Origin: Hoyosella sp. YIM 151337
GTDB taxonomy: Bacteria > Actinomycetota > Actinomycetes > Mycobacteriales > Mycobacteriaceae
Assembly (NCBI RefSeq): GCF_026041215.1
Contig: NZ_JAPEIQ010000015.1
Coordinates: 1 to 38,152, forward strand
Direction of reading: 5' to 3'
Length of the DNA stretch: 38,152 nt
The position numbers were made by a program, and so were the translations under genes. The notes below the pieces were generated by a model that was not told the origin of the DNA, searched no databases, and worked only from the letters and a program-made list of their open reading frames with translations. This document shows positions 36,213 through 38,152 of the stretch, in pieces. The stretch's first letter is position 1, and every line of letters starts with the position of its first letter.

Positions 36213-36760
36213 ACGACACCGACCTCGAAAAACCCGCTACGGGCGCGAACACCAGCGACGTGAGCGCACCGCCACCGTCGCGGCTACGGCGCGTCACGCT
36301 GTGGTTCGCGGTAGTAGCGATAATTGCGCTCGCCGGCGCGGCGGTGTACCTCGTGCTCGAACTGCGGAATGCCGATGCGCGCGACACGGAACGGCAGCAG
36401 TATGTGCACGCTGCGCGGCAGACGATTCTCAACCTCACGAGCATCACACCAGAGACCGCGCGTGACGACATCGACCGTATTCTCAGCACCGCAACTGGTG
36501 AGTTCGAGCGTGAGTTCGACGGTCGGATCGATCCGTTTATCAGCGTCGTAGTCGAAGCGAATGTGGCGACCGAGGGGGAAATCATCGAGGCCGGTCTGGA
36601 AACGGAAACCGATAGCAGTGCAACCGTTCTCGTCGCTGCTCGCACCTTTGTGACGAACGCTGCGCTCGAAGAGCCCCAGCCGCGCGACTTCCGGATGCGT
36701 GTCACGATCGTCAACGAAGATGGGGTGCTGAAAACGTCGAACGTGGAGTTCGTCCCATGA
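36209..36760 (+). CDS. mam4A: Mce-associated membrane protein, first (Mam4A-like)
   Basis: 183 residues from ATG 36209 (MNDTDLEKPATG); the ATGA overlap with mce4F fixes this start, although the frame is open back to 35993. A proline/serine-rich cytoplasmic tail is followed by one membrane helix (VTLWFAVVAIIALAGAAVYLVL) and an exported alpha/beta domain resembling the SnoaL/NTF2-like fold of Mce-associated proteins. These stabilise the importer complex in mycobacteria. No catalytic residues recognised. The stop overlaps the second Mce-associated gene. Confidence 0.92.
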   Translation: MNDTDLEKPATGANTSDVSAPPPSRLRRVTLWFAVVAIIALAGAAVYLVLELRNADARDTERQQYVHAARQTILNLTSITPETARDDIDRILSTATGEFEREFDGRIDPFISVVVEANVATEGEIIEAGLETETDSSATVLVAARTFVTNAALEEPQPRDFRMRVTIVNEDGVLKTSNVEFVP

Positions 36761-37239
36761 CCCGGGCCGCGAAAACTACCGCACTCCTCGCTGCGATTCT
36801 CGTTGCGCTGACCGTGACCGTTGGTTTCCTGGGTTACCGCGTCTGGGAGAACCAGCAAGCAGAGCGTGCGCGAAGCGAAGCGGTACACGCTGCAAGCGAA
36901 CGGGCGGTCGCGATTCTTGCTTACGACCACAACACCGTTGAAGAGACCCTCCCTGCCGCCGCAGCCGGACTAACCGGGGATTTTCGCGAGGAGTACGAGA
37001 CGCTGATCCGCGAAGCGATCATTCCTGGCGCACTGGAGGAGCAGTTGTGGGTCGACGTCTCGGTGACGGGGTCGTCTGTCGTGTCCGCGACCAAAGATTC
37101 TGCTGTGGTGCTGTTGTTCCTCAATCAGGTCACCACGAGCCGCGACAACCCACAGGCCGCCCTCACTGCCAGCCGCGTGCGTGCGCACATGGAGAAATCG
37201 GGTGATCAGTGGTTGATGGCGGGGCTCACCCCGATCTAA
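36757..37239 (+). CDS. mam4B: Mce-associated membrane protein, second (Mam4B-like)
   Basis: 160-residue paralogue of the preceding gene: one N-terminal helix (TALLAAILVALTVTVGFLGYRVW), then an exported domain with EETLPAAAAGLTGDFREEYETLIREAI, VSVTGSSVVSATKDSAVVLLFLNQVT and a final DQWLMAGLTPI. This closing W-x3-GL pattern is common to Mce-associated proteins. Last gene of the ten-gene mce4 operon; it overlaps its neighbour by ATGA. A weak hairpin follows at 37282-37304. Confidence 0.92.
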   Translation: MTRAAKTTALLAAILVALTVTVGFLGYRVWENQQAERARSEAVHAASERAVAILAYDHNTVEETLPAAAAGLTGDFREEYETLIREAIIPGALEEQLWVDVSVTGSSVVSATKDSAVVLLFLNQVTTSRDNPQAALTASRVRAHMEKSGDQWLMAGLTPI

Positions 37240-37281
37240 GCCCGCCCGCCCCACGCCGAATTCATCTACCGGTGTCAACGG

Positions 37282-37304
37282 AAACCGCGTTTTTAAGCCG
37301 GTTT
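37282..37304. terminator. Weak hairpin after the mce4 operon
   Basis: AAACCG (37282-37287) and CGGTTT (37299-37304) can pair around an 11-nt loop containing TTTTTAA. It lies 43 bp after the last mce4-operon gene. The stem is short, so it could equally be an operator for the TetR gene downstream. Confidence 0.25.
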
Positions 37305-37362
37305 TGGATGACTCATGCAGATGGATTCGGGGGCGGACGGGTGGCGCATGCAAAATAGTTGG

Positions 37363-38022
37363 ATGCCCCAGACTCCCGGCCGCCTCTATTCCGGGCTTGA
37401 TATGCAGCAGCGTGTCGATCGCCGCAGGGCCCAGCTCATGGATGCGGCGCTAAGCTTGTTGACTGGTGAGTACCCGGATGAACCCATCACCGTTCGGGCC
37501 GTGTGCAAACGCGCTAGCCTCGGACCACGGTATTTCTACGAGAGCTTCACAGACGTCGACAGCCTCGGCGCCGCGGTGTTCCAGGAGACGTTTGATCTCG
37601 TTGCACAGCGTGCCGCAGCGGGGTTCACTCGCGGCGGGCCCGGCTTGGCGGCTCGAATTGAGGGCGGGCTGCGCGCTATCGTCGACCTGATAATCGAGGA
37701 TCCGCGCAAGGGACGATTGTTTTTTTCCCCGGTACTCGTCAGCCCCGTGCTGGCTACACGCCGCGAGGCTTCGGCGGACGCCTTTGCGGCGCTGATTTTG
37801 AAGCAGTGGTCGCCAGGCTCCGCACAGCCCGGACCGTCTCGCGCCGTCGCGGCTCGGTTCATCGTCGGTGGGCTAGCACAGGTACTTGCGGGTGTTGTGG
37901 ATGGCAAGGACGAGCTCGACAGCGACCTTATCGTCGCGCAGTGCGCGCGCATTGTTTTTGCACTCTCGCGTGACGACGACCGAGACGTCGTGCACGAATC
38001 GGCCCGTAGCGGAAAACGTTAA
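37363..38022 (+). CDS. TetR-family transcriptional regulator
   Basis: 219 residues from ATG 37363. The sequence MPQTPGRLYSGLDMQQRVDRRR matches the usual N-terminus of this TetR subfamily (TPGRLY-G--...RRRA), so the upstream in-frame ATGs at 37315 and 37348 are less likely. The helix-turn-helix covers about residues 40-75 (ITVRAVCKRASLGPRYFYESFTDVDSL). The C-terminal ligand domain contains RAIVDLIIEDPRKGRLFFSPVL. No resemblance to KstR beyond the fold. Ligand and targets unknown; it may regulate itself. It converges with a short frame from the right edge, overlapping by three bases. Confidence 0.88.
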   Translation: MPQTPGRLYSGLDMQQRVDRRRAQLMDAALSLLTGEYPDEPITVRAVCKRASLGPRYFYESFTDVDSLGAAVFQETFDLVAQRAAAGFTRGGPGLAARIEGGLRAIVDLIIEDPRKGRLFFSPVLVSPVLATRREASADAFAALILKQWSPGSAQPGPSRAVAARFIVGGLAQVLAGVVDGKDELDSDLIVAQCARIVFALSRDDDRDVVHESARSGKR

Positions 38023-38144
38023 GCGCGCGACTTCTCGTATTCTTCGAGTTCGGCGCGGATGGCGCGCTGCGCGGACTCAGGCAGCTCGTTGAGCAGATGC
38101 CGCACCCGCTCACGACGCCGGAGCTCACCCTGCCGTTCCGGCAT
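38019..38144 (-). CDS. Short charged protein or C-terminus of a gene extending off the window
   Basis: A minus-strand frame that ends at TAA 38021-38019 and reads MPERQGELRRRERVRHLLNE followed by LPESAQRAIRAELEEYEKSRA (41 residues from ATG 38144). It stays open to the window edge, so it may be the end of a longer gene. The residue pattern is helical, rich in Arg/Glu with leucines at heptad-like spacing. No family recognised. Its stop overlaps that of the TetR gene (shared TTAA). Confidence 0.35.
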   Translation of the reverse strand: MPERQGELRRRERVRHLLNELPESAQRAIRAELEEYEKSRA

Positions 38145-38152
38145 GCCCGGAG

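Noticed and set aside
36193-36930. 245-residue minus-strand open frame over the Mce-associated genes
   Set aside because: Antisense shadow of mam4A/mam4B, which have matching family features and operon couplings.

Overview
The window is a chromosomal segment from a mycolic-acid actinobacterium (order Mycobacteriales). The evidence is moderately high G+C, frequent GTG starts, ATGA stop/start overlaps, and proteins that match from memory the Mycobacterium tuberculosis/Rhodococcus cholesterol regulon and the mce4 importer. The exact genus cannot be read from the sequence; the moderate G+C would fit a Hoyosella-like relative better than most Rhodococcus or Dietzia, but this is a guess.

Layout. 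(1) 1-650: one side of an IS200/IS605-type element, with tnpA complete and a divergent tnpB running off the left edge. It abuts a decayed secreted-lipase pseudogene (650-1110). (2) 1157-5466, minus strand: the A/B-ring operon hsaA-hsaD-hsaC-hsaB followed by a short-chain dehydrogenase. (3) 5757-11763, plus strand: kstD-kshA-(small Cys4 protein)-kshB-F420-type oxidoreductase-MaoC hydratase. This is the ring-opening operon, divergent from hsaA across a control region with three KstR-like boxes. (4) 11867-17293: a block without steroid genes (MFS exporter, FMN reductase, DsbA-like protein, large LuxR/LAL regulator). (5) 17324-22039, minus strand: the side-chain operon chsE1-chsE2-chsH2-chsH1-ltp2, divergent from an alpha/beta hydrolase (22145-23035). 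(6) 23029-26648, minus strand: fadE34 (chsE3) and a wax ester synthase/diacylglycerol acyltransferase. (7) 26797-27423: the TetR repressor kstR, divergent from fadE34 over a 22-bp perfect palindrome. (8) 27556-37239, plus strand: the complete ten-gene mce4 steroid importer (yrbE4A, yrbE4B, mce4A-F, two Mce-associated proteins). (9) 37363-38022: another TetR regulator, then the end of a small minus-strand frame at the right edge.

How it works together. Mce4 imports sterol. FadE34, ChsE1/E2, ChsH1/H2 and Ltp2 shorten the side chain. KstD and KshAB open ring B, and HsaA/B, HsaC and HsaD hydroxylate, cleave and hydrolyse ring A. KstR probably represses nearly all of this: KstR-type boxes (TnnAACnnGTTnnA) lie in every major intergenic promoter region of the steroid genes. 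In two of them (hsaA and mce4) the box fills the 17-bp spacer of a recognisable promoter.

The pathway itself is known biology. The parts most worth following up are the uncharacterised Cys4 protein between kshA and kshB, the KstR-controlled alpha/beta hydrolase, the acyltransferase placed behind fadE34, the unrelated block with twin GTCA-N2-TGAC palindromes, and the lipase pseudogene broken at its catalytic serine.
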